Origin: Marinitoga lauensis
GTDB taxonomy: Bacteria > Thermotogota > Thermotogae > Petrotogales > Petrotogaceae
Reading direction: 5' to 3'
DNA length: 64,000 bases
Assembly: GCF_004135675.1 (NCBI RefSeq)
Contig: NZ_QHLX01000005.1
Coordinates: forward strand, 241,610-305,609
Shown here piece by piece: positions 30,531 to 37,549 of this stretch; position 1 is the stretch's first letter; the number at the start of each line of letters is the position of its first letter. The translations under genes were made by a program, and so were the position numbers. The notes under the pieces were generated by a model. That model saw nothing but the letters and a program-made list of their open reading frames with translations, had not been told where the DNA came from and ran no database searches.

Positions 30531-31565
30531 AAAGAATTTTTATAAATATATACCTATACCTTATGAACATCATTCAACAATTTTTGATGTTGATTATACA
30601 AAACTTAAAAAGTTAGGTTTTACTACAATTCTATTCGATTATGATTTTACTTTAGCGCCATGGAAACAACAGATAGATGAAAAAACTCTGTTTCTTTTTA
30701 ATGAATTACATAATTTAGGATTTAAATTAGCAGTTGTTTCTAATGGGCCTAAAAAAAGAATAAAAAATGTTGAAGAAAAAACCTTTGGAAAAGTAAAAAT
30801 TTATTGGCGAATGAAAAAACCCTTTTCTAAAAAATTAAAAAAAGTATTAGAAGATTTGGATTCTCAACCAGGTAAAACAGTATTGATTGGAGATTTATTT
30901 TTTACTGATATTTTGGTTGGTAATAAGAATGGGTTATATACAATATTGGTTAATCCTTATACATATGAAATTGATTCAGCATATAAAAAATTTACTGCTT
31001 TTATTTCTAAGTTAATTTATTTTGTTTTTTTTTATACTTTAGGGTGGTTGTTTAGAGTAATGGATTTGGCTGTTCCAAATGAATTTGCTGATTCTGTTTT
31101 TGATATAGACTATAAAAAGCTAAAAAATAAACATTATCAATTATTGATATTTGATTTTGATAATACTTTAACAACATGGCGTTCTAAAGAATTACCTGAA
31201 GAAATAATGAATTTATTTGAAAAAATATCAAAAGATTTCAAGATTATGATTGCCTCAAACGGTAAAGAATATAGATTTGATGGAATAAAAAAGCAATTAG
31301 CAAAATATAATGTTAAAGTAATGGGATATTCATTAAAACCTTTTGCATTTAGAATAAGAAAGAGAATTAAAGAATTAGGAATTGAACCAACTCATATAGC
31401 GTTAATAGGGATCAACTTTTTACTGATATAATTGCAGGAAATAGAATTGGGTTTTATACAATAAAAGTAAAACCCTTATCAAATAAAGAAAGATTTTTTA
31501 CAAAAATTTTAAGATTTTTTGAAAAAATTAGTATAAAAACGATGAGAGAAAAACCTAAATTTTAG
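30505..31565 (+). CDS. Tandem-duplicated YqeG-type HAD phosphatase-like protein (one frameshift)
   Basis: About 353 residues from TTG 30505 (ribosome site GGAGG). Two copies of a HAD IIIA (YqeG-like) domain. Copy 1: 'LFDYDFTLAPW' (motif I), 'VVSNGPKKR' (motif II), 'LIGDLFFTDILVGNKNG' (motif III). Copy 2: 'IFDFDNTLTTW', 'IASNGKEYR', and, across a shift near 31413, 'LIGDQLFTDIIAGNRIG'. A hydrophobic linker (LIYFVFFYTLGWLF) lies between. Each copy keeps the two Asp of motif I. YqeG alone is about 170 residues, so this is an internal duplication. Substrate unknown. Confidence 0.75.
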
Positions 31566-31574
31566 GGGGAGAAA

Positions 31575-32030
31575 ATGTCGTTAGATAAGGAAGTTATTGG
31601 GAATAAAGTAAAAAGTGTTACGAAGTATTTATGGTTTAATACTGAAAAATCTATTGAAATAATCCATATCACTGAAAAGATAAGAGAGTTTGTTAAAGAA
31701 TCTAGAATTATTGATGGTTATGTAATGGTTTCAGCTATGCATTTAACAGCGGCTGTATATATTAATGACTATGAATCAGGACTAATAGAAGATATAAAAG
31801 AATGGTTAGAAAAGCTAGCTCCACAAAATTATCCATATAAACATCATAGAACAGGTGAAATAAATGGACATGCACATTTAAAAAATCTTATTATGCATCA
31901 TCAAATAATGGTGCCAATAACGGATGGTGATTTGGATTTAGGTCCATGGCAAGAAATATTTTATGCTGAATTTGATGGTCAGAGAAATAAGAGAGTTATT
32001 CTGAAAGCTTTTGGTATAACAAATGAATAA
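31575..32030 (+). CDS. YjbQ/UPF0047 family protein, divergent second copy
   Basis: 151 residues. '[18 protein letters not shown]' replaces the 'HTTAGITINENAD' pattern of the first copy, and '[20 protein letters not shown]' and '[18 protein letters not shown]' follow. This matches the second, longer subgroup of UPF0047. ATG 31589-region alternatives exist, but the frame from 31575 has AGGGGGAG before it. Lies between the HAD and GH1-like genes. Confidence 0.85.
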   Translation: MSLDKEVIGNKVKSVTKYLWFNTEKSIEIIHITEKIREFVKESRIIDGYVMVSAMHLTAAVYINDYESGLIEDIKEWLEKLAPQNYPYKHHRTGEINGHAHLKNLIMHHQIMVPITDGDLDLGPWQEIFYAEFDGQRNKRVILKAFGITNE

Positions 32031-32042
32031 ATGGGGATATAG

Positions 32043-33177
32043 ATGGAAAAAAATATTTCTTTTCCAAAAGGTTTTATGTGGGGAAGTACATTTTCTTCTT
32101 ATCAAATTGAAAAAATGAATAATAAAACCAATTGGGATATTTGGCAGGAAAAAGGTCATATAAAAGATGGCACTGGTTTGAATATTTTGAATAATATTAA
32201 TAAAAATTTATTTAATGAAATATTTAAACTTTCAAAAGAAATAGGCTATAATTCTTTGTCTTTTTCATTGGAATGGTCCAAAATAATTCCAGAAATGGGA
32301 TTTGTTAATTATAAAAAGTTGGAAAGTTATAAAAATTTTATTCTTAATTTAAAAAAGGAAGGTATAGAACCCATATTGATTTTAAATTATTATACATTAC
32401 CAATATGGTTTGAAGAAAAAGGTGGTTTTAGTAAAGAAGAAAATTTTAAGTTTTTTTGGAATATATTGAATTATTGTTAAAATATATAGGTAACATTGTG
32501 GATTATTATATAACGTTTTTTGAACCAGGTAAAGTTATAAAAAAAACATTGGAAGAAAAAAGCTTTCCTTTTTATAGTAGGAATATTGAGAAAAAAGAAA
32601 TTTTTATAAATAATGTTTATAATTTGCATAAGCAAATTTATTTAATGATAAAAAAAGAAAACAAATATTCAAAAATTTCACTAGCAAAAAATATAGCATA
32701 TGAAGAAATAGAATATAGGAAAAATAATATATTGAAATATATTGATTTTCTTTCTATTAGTTATGATGGAGATAATAACTTTAATAAAGGAAAACCTATT
32801 CAAAAGGATGATATAGGTAAAAACATTGATCCTGACGAAATACTAAGAAATTTATTAAAACTAAAAGTATATGATAAGCCTATATTAATATTATCTACAG
32901 GCATTGCAGATGAAAATGATATATATAGATCGACATTTTAATAAAAGTATTAACAAATATATATGATGCATTAAGAAAGCATGTTAAAATTTTTGGTTTT
33001 CATCATAAAACTATATTCGATCTGTTTGAATGGGAAAATGGCTTTTCTGCTAAATATGGATTATATGAATATGACTATGAAAATATAAAATTCCATATTA
33101 GATCCAGCGGTAAAATTTATTCAAATATAATTTCCAATAATGGAATTCCTCCATATTTAGAAAAATATACACAATAA
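32043..33177 (+). CDS. GH1-family (beta-glucosidase-like) protein lacking the nucleophile, frameshifted
   Basis: About 377 residues, shorter than the 440-450 of active GH1 enzymes. Recognisable GH1 pieces: 'FPKGFMWGSTFSSYQIE', 'WDIWQEKGHIKDGTG', 'SFSLEWSKIIPE', 'ILNYYTLPIWFEEKGGFS', 'DFLSISYDG', 'FDLFEWENGFSAKYGLYEYD'. The acid/base motif TxNEP is 'TFFEP' (Glu kept, Asn lost), and the nucleophile motif ITENG is 'LILSTGIAD', with Ser where Glu should be. That stretch is in frame and away from the shifts (near 32460 and 32938), so the loss is not an artefact of them. Probably not a retaining glycosidase; perhaps a sugar-binding relative. Confidence 0.75.
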
Positions 33178-33208
33178 AAAGCTAAGCCATTTAAGGCTTA
33201 GCTTTTTT
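33176..33208. terminator. Bidirectional terminator between GH1-like gene and ferritin
   Basis: AAAAAGCTAAGCC ATTTAA GGCTTAGCTTTTTT; A-run and T-run flank both sides. Confidence 0.9.
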
Positions 33209-33213
33209 ACTAA

Positions 33214-33723
33214 CTACTTTAATGTTGGCTTATTAAATACTCTCGATGCCAATTCTCTATCTAACATAAATAAAGCATTTGGATTATCTTTTATTAATTC
33301 TAGTTTGCGTATAATTTCTTCATCATTAGCTTCTTCTTCAACTTGTTCATCAATATACCATTGCAAGAAATTAAATGTAGCTCTATCGTGTTCCTTTTCT
33401 GCAATATCGATTAAATCATTTATGCATTTTGTTATATGTTGTTCATGTTTAAGTGTAGCTTTAAATACATCTAATGGTGATTCCCAATTCTTTTGAGGTT
33501 CTTTAATAGCTTGAAGAACAACTTTTCCTCCTCTTGATAATAAATAGTCATAGATTTTCATTGCATGAAATGTTTCTTCTTCATATTGAACTCTCATCCA
33601 ATTTGAAAAGCCTTTTAAACCAATTTCTTCAAAATAGGCAGCCATTGATAAATATAAATAAGCAGAAAACAATTCTTCATTTATTTGTTTGTTTAATGCA
33701 TTTTCCATGGTTTTAGAAATCAT
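33214..33723 (-). CDS. ftn: Ferritin (non-haem)
   Basis: 169-residue four-helix iron-storage protein. Ferroxidase ligands visible: Glu in 'INEELFSAYLYLSM', 'YEEETFHAMKIYDYL' (ExxH), 'HEQHITKCI', and 'FLQWYIDEQVEEE'. Forms a 24-subunit shell in the cytoplasm in the family. Own promoter; bidirectional terminator downstream. Ribosome site AGGAGGGG. Confidence 0.95.
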   Translation of the reverse strand: MISKTMENALNKQINEELFSAYLYLSMAAYFEEIGLKGFSNWMRVQYEEETFHAMKIYDYLLSRGGKVVLQAIKEPQKNWESPLDVFKATLKHEQHITKCINDLIDIAEKEHDRATFNFLQWYIDEQVEEEANDEEIIRKLELIKDNPNALFMLDRELASRVFNKPTLK

Positions 33724-33756
33724 TGTATCCCCTCCTGTAATTTTTTCTGTATTGTA

Positions 33757-33785
33757 ATTATAACATTTTTTCGCAGCAAAAGCAA
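33757..33785 (-). promoter_or_regulatory. Promoter of ferritin
   Basis: Minus strand: TTGCTT (33785-33780), 17-bp spacer, TATAAT (33762-33757), about 34 bases before the ATG. No evident iron-regulator palindrome overlaps it. Confidence 0.7.
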
Positions 33786-33827
33786 AATTACAATTTAATT
33801 ACATATAAATTAATAAATTTAGCCCTA

Positions 33828-33856
33828 TTGACTCAAAAGAAAAATTATGTTATAAT
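33828..33856 (+). promoter_or_regulatory. Promoter of leader 1 / amino-acid transporter
   Basis: TTGACT (33828-33833), 17-bp spacer, TATAAT (33851-33856). Transcription would start near 33863, about 20 bases before the leader-peptide ATG. Confidence 0.85.
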
Positions 33857-33881
33857 AAAGAAAATTTTAGGAGGAGATATT

Positions 33882-33974
33882 ATGAATAAAAATTATTCAA
33901 ATAATATTAATAATATTAATTCAAATATAATATTAAGACATCACTCAAGGTGTGGCCTCAGGCTGACACCTTGA
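33882..33974 (+). CDS. Leader peptide 1 with two consecutive His codons
   Basis: 30 codons, ATG after GGAGGAG at 33870. After an Asn/Ile-rich start it ends LRHHSRCGLRLTP and TGA (33972-33974). The His codons CAT CAC are at 33939-33944, directly before the first arm of the attenuator; the stop codon lies in the second arm. This is the layout of ribosome-stalling leader peptides such as those of amino-acid operons. Its homologue at 36304 has three His codons at the same place and an identical end (LTP, stop). Confidence 0.75.
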   Translation: MNKNYSNNINNINSNIILRHHSRCGLRLTP

Positions 33975-34030
33975 GTTGTCATACTCAAGGGAAATCAGAG
34001 GCCACACCATAATCTGGTGTGGCCTTTTTT
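33944..34030 (+). promoter_or_regulatory. Transcription attenuator 1 (His-type)
   Basis: Five complementary segments. Arm 1 CTCAAGGTGTGGCCTC (33944-33959); arm 2 ACACCTTGAG (33966-33975); arm 2b CTCAAGG (33984-33990); arm 3 GAGGCCACACC (33998-34008); arm 4 GGTGTGGCCT (34016-34025) followed by T. Arm 1:2 pairs over 10 bp and 3:4 over 10 bp to give the terminator. Alternatively 2:2b (7 bp) nested inside 1:3 (11 bp) gives an antiterminator. A ribosome stalled on the His codons would cover the 5' half of arm 1 and favour the antiterminator. Confidence 0.8.
34016..34030 (+). terminator. T-run side of attenuator terminator 1
   Basis: Arm 4 plus TTTTTT; with arm 3 (33999-34008) it forms a perfect 10-bp intrinsic terminator hairpin with loop ATAATCT. 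Confidence 0.85.
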
Positions 34031-34065
34031 ATTATTAAAGAAATTATTTCAAGGAGGTAGATATT

Positions 34066-34841
34066 ATGAAAAAGTTATTGGTTGTATTGAGTATGGTTAT
34101 TTTTTCTATTGCAATTTTTGGTGGAAAAATTGAGGAAATTCAGAAACGCGGTGTTTTATTGGTTGGTCAAGATCCTGCTTATGCACCATTTTATGGTGTG
34201 AATACAAAGGGAGAAAGAATTGGATATGAAATTGATTTGGCAAAAATGATGGCGGAAGTACTTGGAGTTAAAGTCAAGTTTGTTATTACAAATTGGGATG
34301 GTATTATTCCAGCACTATTAGCAGATAAATTTGATTTTGTATTAGCTGGTATGACAATAACGCCTGAAAGGGCATTAAAAGTTAATTTTACAACATCATA
34401 TTATGAAACAGGTCAAACGATTTTTTATAATACACAAAAATATCCTAATGGAATAACAGAAGATGAACTCAAAAAATGGGTAAAAAAGCAAAAATAGCTG
34501 TTCAATTAGGAACAACAGGAGAATTTGCGGCAAGAAAATTTTTCCCAGAATCTCAAATATTAACCTTTGAAACTGTTGATGCAGCTGCTTATCAAATAAT
34601 AACTAAAAAAGCCGATGTTCTGATTTTTGATGAATTATATTATGGTTCAATTTCTAAAAAATATAGTTCAATAAAAACTATTGGCAAATTGTTAAATAAA
34701 GAAAAGTTAGGTATAGCAGTAAAAAAAGAAAATATTGATTTATTATTATGGCTAAATACTTTTATAGAATGTAAAAAAACTGATGGAACTTTAGATGAAT
34801 TAAAACAAAAATGGATGGTAGACTACGATTGGGGTGAATAA
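34066..34841 (+). CDS. Amino-acid ABC transporter substrate-binding protein (frameshifted), predicted histidine-responsive
   Basis: About 258 residues with a signal sequence (MKKLLVVLSMVIFSIAIFGG); no lipobox Cys. The SBP family 3 core is clear: 'EIQKRGVLLVGQDPAYAPFY', 'GYEIDLAKMMAEVLGVKVKF', 'NWDGIIPALLADKFDFVLAG', 'MTITPERALKVNFT', 'VQLGTTGEFAARKF'. A shift near 34478 (...DELKK/MGKKAKIAV...) splits it. Captures a polar amino acid outside the cell for the permease and ATPase that follow. The His-rich leader peptide upstream suggests histidine, or a histidine-controlled basic amino acid. A close paralogue is at 36483. Confidence 0.88.
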
Positions 34842-34842
34842 A

Positions 34843-35583
34843 TTGAATAAAAATTATCTACAAAAATTCATAGCTTATGCTTTATTAATACTCATACTAT
34901 TTATCTTTTATTTTGAAATGTCAAAAACTTATCCATTTAATTGGCAGAAAGTCCCTTTTAAATATATGAATTTATATTTAGAAGGTTTTTATATGACCTT
35001 GAAAATATCTGTTTTTTCAATTTTTTTTGCTTTAGTTATTGGAATGGTATTTGGAGTCATGAAAACCTCCAAATACCAGATTCTAAAAGAATTGGCTAAC
35101 ACATATACAACTATTTTTAGGAATATTCCATTATTAGTAATTATATTAATAGTATATTATGGTATAGGATCAATGATAGAAATTAGTGCAATGGTTGGTG
35201 CGATAATATCGTTGTCTTTGTTCGAAGGAGCATATGTTTCTGAGATTATTAGAGGTGGTATAGAAGCTGTACCAAAAGGACAGGTTGATGCAGCGAAAAC
35301 AATAGGACTAAGTACGTTTTATTTATATATTGATATATTATTGCCTCAAGCTTTTAGAACAACTTTACCTGCATTAACGGGTCAATTCATTAGTTTGGTT
35401 AAGGACAGCTCTCTTGCATCCGTTATTGCTTTACAAGAATTAACAATGGTAGGAAGACAAATAGCTACTTCTTCTTTTGCCTCATTTGAATCATATATAA
35501 CGGTAGCTGTTTTCTATTTTACAATAACTGCGTTGTTGCAATTATTAGGTAAATTCTTTGAAAGGAGGTTTGCAATAGTATGA
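34843..35583 (+). CDS. Amino-acid ABC transporter permease (HisM/GlnP type)
   Basis: About 246 residues with five or six membrane helices and the EAA loop 'EIIRGGIEAVPKGQVDAAKTIG'. The N-terminal part has 'LEGFYMTLKISVFSIFFALV', the family's typical start of the core. TTG 34843 follows GGGGTGA; GTG 34834 is an alternative but lies inside that site. Overlaps the ATPase gene (ATGA). Presumably a homodimeric channel, since only one permease gene is present. Confidence 0.9.
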   Translation: MNKNYLQKFIAYALLILILFIFYFEMSKTYPFNWQKVPFKYMNLYLEGFYMTLKISVFSIFFALVIGMVFGVMKTSKYQILKELANTYTTIFRNIPLLVIILIVYYGIGSMIEISAMVGAIISLSLFEGAYVSEIIRGGIEAVPKGQVDAAKTIGLSTFYLYIDILLPQAFRTTLPALTGQFISLVKDSSLASVIALQELTMVGRQIATSSFASFESYITVAVFYFTITALLQLLGKFFERRFAIV

Positions 35584-36275
35584 TCGAAATAAAGAATTTA
35601 GAAAAAAGTTTTGGGAATTTAGAAGTCTTAAAAGGTGTAAATCTAAGTGTAACAAAAGGTGAAGTATTGGTAATAATGGGACCTTCCGGATCTGGAAAAT
35701 CAACTTTGTTACGATGTATTGCTGGGTTAGAAAACTATCAAAAAGGGCTTATTATTTTAGAAGAAAAAAATATACTTGACTATACTAGAAAAACATTGGT
35801 TCAAAAAATAGGATTTGTTTTCCAACAACATAATCTTTTTCCACATTTGAAAATAATTGATAACATATCTTTAGGATTAATTAGAACTAAAAAAATAAAA
35901 AAAGAAGAAGCTTATAAAATTGCTCTTGATGTTTTAGAGAAAGTCCATTTACAAGATAAGGCATACAATTTCCCTTCGCAATTATCTGGTGGGCAACAGC
36001 AAAGAGCAGGTATAGCAAGAGCATTGGCTATGGATCCAGAAATAATATTATTTGATGAACCTACATCAGCTCTTGATCCAAGTTTAGTATATGAAGTAAA
36101 AGAAACTATGGTGGAATTATCAAAAATGGGAAAAACGATGTTAGTAGTTACTCATGAGGTTGATTTTGCTAAAAAAGCTGGAGATAGAATTATATTTATG
36201 AAAAATGGAAAGATTTTGGAAAATATGGATCCTGATACTTTCTTTAAAACAGAATTAAAATATGAAATTGCTTAA
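35580..36275 (+). CDS. Amino-acid ABC transporter ATP-binding protein
   Basis: 231 residues. Walker A 'GPSGSGKST', Q-loop 'GFVFQQHNLFPHL', signature 'LSGGQQQR', Walker B 'IILFDEPTSALDP', H-loop 'VVTHEVDFAKKAGDR'. Typical of the polar amino-acid uptake subfamily (GlnQ/HisP). Third gene of the transporter unit; no frameshift. Confidence 0.95.
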   Translation: MIEIKNLEKSFGNLEVLKGVNLSVTKGEVLVIMGPSGSGKSTLLRCIAGLENYQKGLIILEEKNILDYTRKTLVQKIGFVFQQHNLFPHLKIIDNISLGLIRTKKIKKEEAYKIALDVLEKVHLQDKAYNFPSQLSGGQQQRAGIARALAMDPEIILFDEPTSALDPSLVYEVKETMVELSKMGKTMLVVTHEVDFAKKAGDRIIFMKNGKILENMDPDTFFKTELKYEIA

Positions 36276-36303
36276 TAATAAAATTTAATATGGAGTGATA
36301 GCT

Positions 36304-36390
36304 ATGACAAAATTTAGTTTAAACATTAATATTTCTAATTTAATATTAAATCATCATCATTTAAGGTGTGGCCTCATGCTAACACCTTGA
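36304..36390 (+). CDS. Leader peptide 2 with three consecutive His codons
   Basis: 28 codons, ATG after GGAGTGATAG. It ends LNHHHLRCGLMLTP and TGA (36388-36390). CAT CAT CAT lies at 36352-36360 immediately before arm 1 of the attenuator. Homologous to leader 1 in length, His position and stop position. No separate promoter is evident in the 28 bases after the ATPase gene, so it is likely reached by read-through. Confidence 0.75.
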   Translation: MTKFSLNINISNLILNHHHLRCGLMLTP

Positions 36391-36447
36391 GTTCTCATGC
36401 TCGAGGGAACTCAGAGGCCGCACCATAATCTGGTGTGGTCTTTTTTT
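36363..36447 (+). promoter_or_regulatory. Transcription attenuator 2 (His-type)
   Basis: Same five-segment plan. Arm 1 AAGGTGTGGCCTC (36363-36375); arm 2 ACACCTTGAG (36382-36391); arm 2b CTCGAGG (36400-36406); arm 3 GAGGCCGCACC (36414-36424); arm 4 GGTGTGGTCT (36432-36441), then T. Bases that differ from attenuator 1 keep pairing through G-U pairs in 2:2b, 1:3 and 3:4, which supports both folds being selected. Confidence 0.8.
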
Positions 36448-36482
36448 ATTACAAAATAAATTTTATTTAGGAGGTAGATATT

Positions 36483-37253
36483 ATGAAAAAGTTATTGGTT
36501 GTATTAAGTATTGTTATTTTTTCCGTTGTAATTTTTGGTGGTAAAATTGAGGAAATTCAAAAACGTGGTGTTTTATTAATTGGACAAGACCCTGCCTACG
36601 CCCCTTTTTACGGTATTAATGAAAACGGTAAAAGAATAGGACACGATATTGAATTCGCTAAAATTTTAGCTGAATTGTTAGGCGTGAAAGTTAAATTTGT
36701 TATTACTAATTGGGATGGTATTATACCTGCATTAATGACAAATAAATTTGATATTATATTAGCAGCTATGACTATAACACCTGAAAGAGCTTTAAAAGTG
36801 AATTTTACTATACCTTATTATCAAACCGGTCAAGCATTAATGTATAATTCAAAAAAATATCCTGATGGATTAAGCATAAAAAAAGTTAGTGAAATGGGAG
36901 AAAAAGTAAAAATAGCAGTTCAGTTAGGATCAACAGGTGAAATAGCAGCAAGAAAATTTTTCCCAAAAGCTAAAATTTTAACTTTTGAAACAGTTGATGC
37001 TGCAGCTTATCAATTAATTACTAAAAAAGCGGATGCTATGATTTTTGATGATTTATACTATGGTAATCTTGTAAAAAAATATCCTTTAATAAAAATGGAT
37101 AGTTCTCTTTTAACAAAAGAAAATCTTGGAATAGCAGTAAAAAAAGAAGATATTGACTTACTTTTATGGTTAAATACAGTTATTGAATATTTAAAGACAG
37201 ATGGAACATTTGAACAATTGAAACAAAAATGGATGATTGATTATAAATGGTAA
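36483..37253 (+). CDS. Second amino-acid substrate-binding protein, paralogue
   Basis: 256 residues, unbroken, closely similar along its whole length to the protein at 34066 (e.g. both 'KIEEIQKRGVLL', 'TNWDGIIPAL', 'MTITPERALKVNFT', 'AARKFFP'). Signal sequence MKKLLVVLSIVIFSVVIFGG. No permease or ATPase gene accompanies it, so it probably feeds the transporter just upstream, perhaps with another affinity or ligand. Leader, attenuator and gene appear to have been duplicated as one block. Confidence 0.9.
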   Translation: MKKLLVVLSIVIFSVVIFGGKIEEIQKRGVLLIGQDPAYAPFYGINENGKRIGHDIEFAKILAELLGVKVKFVITNWDGIIPALMTNKFDIILAAMTITPERALKVNFTIPYYQTGQALMYNSKKYPDGLSIKKVSEMGEKVKIAVQLGSTGEIAARKFFPKAKILTFETVDAAAYQLITKKADAMIFDDLYYGNLVKKYPLIKMDSSLLTKENLGIAVKKEDIDLLLWLNTVIEYLKTDGTFEQLKQKWMIDYKW

Positions 37254-37299
37254 TATAAAATTACAACAAAGTAACAAACAGATTATTGTAAAAAAACTC

Positions 37300-37328
37300 T
37301 TGACAAATTATAATTTATGTGTTAGAAT
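37300..37328 (+). promoter_or_regulatory. Promoter of leader 3 / citrate-to-proline operon
   Basis: TTGACA (37300-37305), 17-bp spacer, TAGAAT (37323-37328), 46 bases before the leader ATG. Confidence 0.8.
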
Positions 37329-37373
37329 TTCTTAAAAATACTTCTATGATTCCTATGATAGGAGGACATTGGT

Positions 37374-37490
37374 ATGGTAAAATTAAACAATTTATATATT
37401 AATTTCACAAATACATTAAATAATCAACCCGAACCCAAGGTGTGGCCTTATAGCACCTTAAGTTCGGTATATAGTTATACTTTATCTTAA
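37374..37490 (+). CDS. Leader peptide 3 with Pro codons
   Basis: 38 codons, ATG 37374 after AGGAGGAC. The middle reads NNQPEPKVWPYSTL. CCC codons lie at 37428-37430 and 37434-37436 with CCT at 37446-37448; the first two sit directly before arm 1, exactly where the His codons sit in leaders 1 and 2. The frame ends with TAA at 37488-37490, inside arm 2b rather than arm 2. It precedes an operon with all three genes of proline synthesis from glutamate. Confidence 0.75.
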   Translation: MVKLNNLYINFTNTLNNQPEPKVWPYSTLSSVYSYTLS

Positions 37491-37529
37491 GGTAATCAAA
37501 GGCCACACTTAAAAAGTGTGGCCTTTTTT
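37429..37529 (+). promoter_or_regulatory. Transcription attenuator 3 (Pro-type)
   Basis: Arm 1 CCGAACCCAAGGTGTGGCCT (37429-37448, continuing T); arm 2 CACCTTAAGTTCGG (37454-37467); arm 2b CTTAAGGT (37486-37493); arm 3 AAAGGCCACACTT (37498-37510); arm 4 AAGTGTGGCCTTT (37514-37526), then T. Arm 1:2 forms CCGAAC/GTTCGG plus AAGGTG/CACCTT; 3:4 is a perfect 13-bp terminator. The alternative is 2:2b (8 bp) inside 1:3 (GTGTGGCCTT/AAGGCCACAC, 10 bp). Stalling at the Pro codons would block arm 1:2 and favour read-through. Confidence 0.8.
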
Positions 37530-37549
37530 ATTTTTGAGGAGGTGAAACG

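Noticed and set aside
33882..37549. T-box or protein-binding riboswitch as explanation of the three leaders
   Set aside because: No T-box sequence, specifier loop or known riboswitch core is visible, whereas each leader has a ribosome site, an in-frame short ORF and repeated His or Pro codons at the same structural position.
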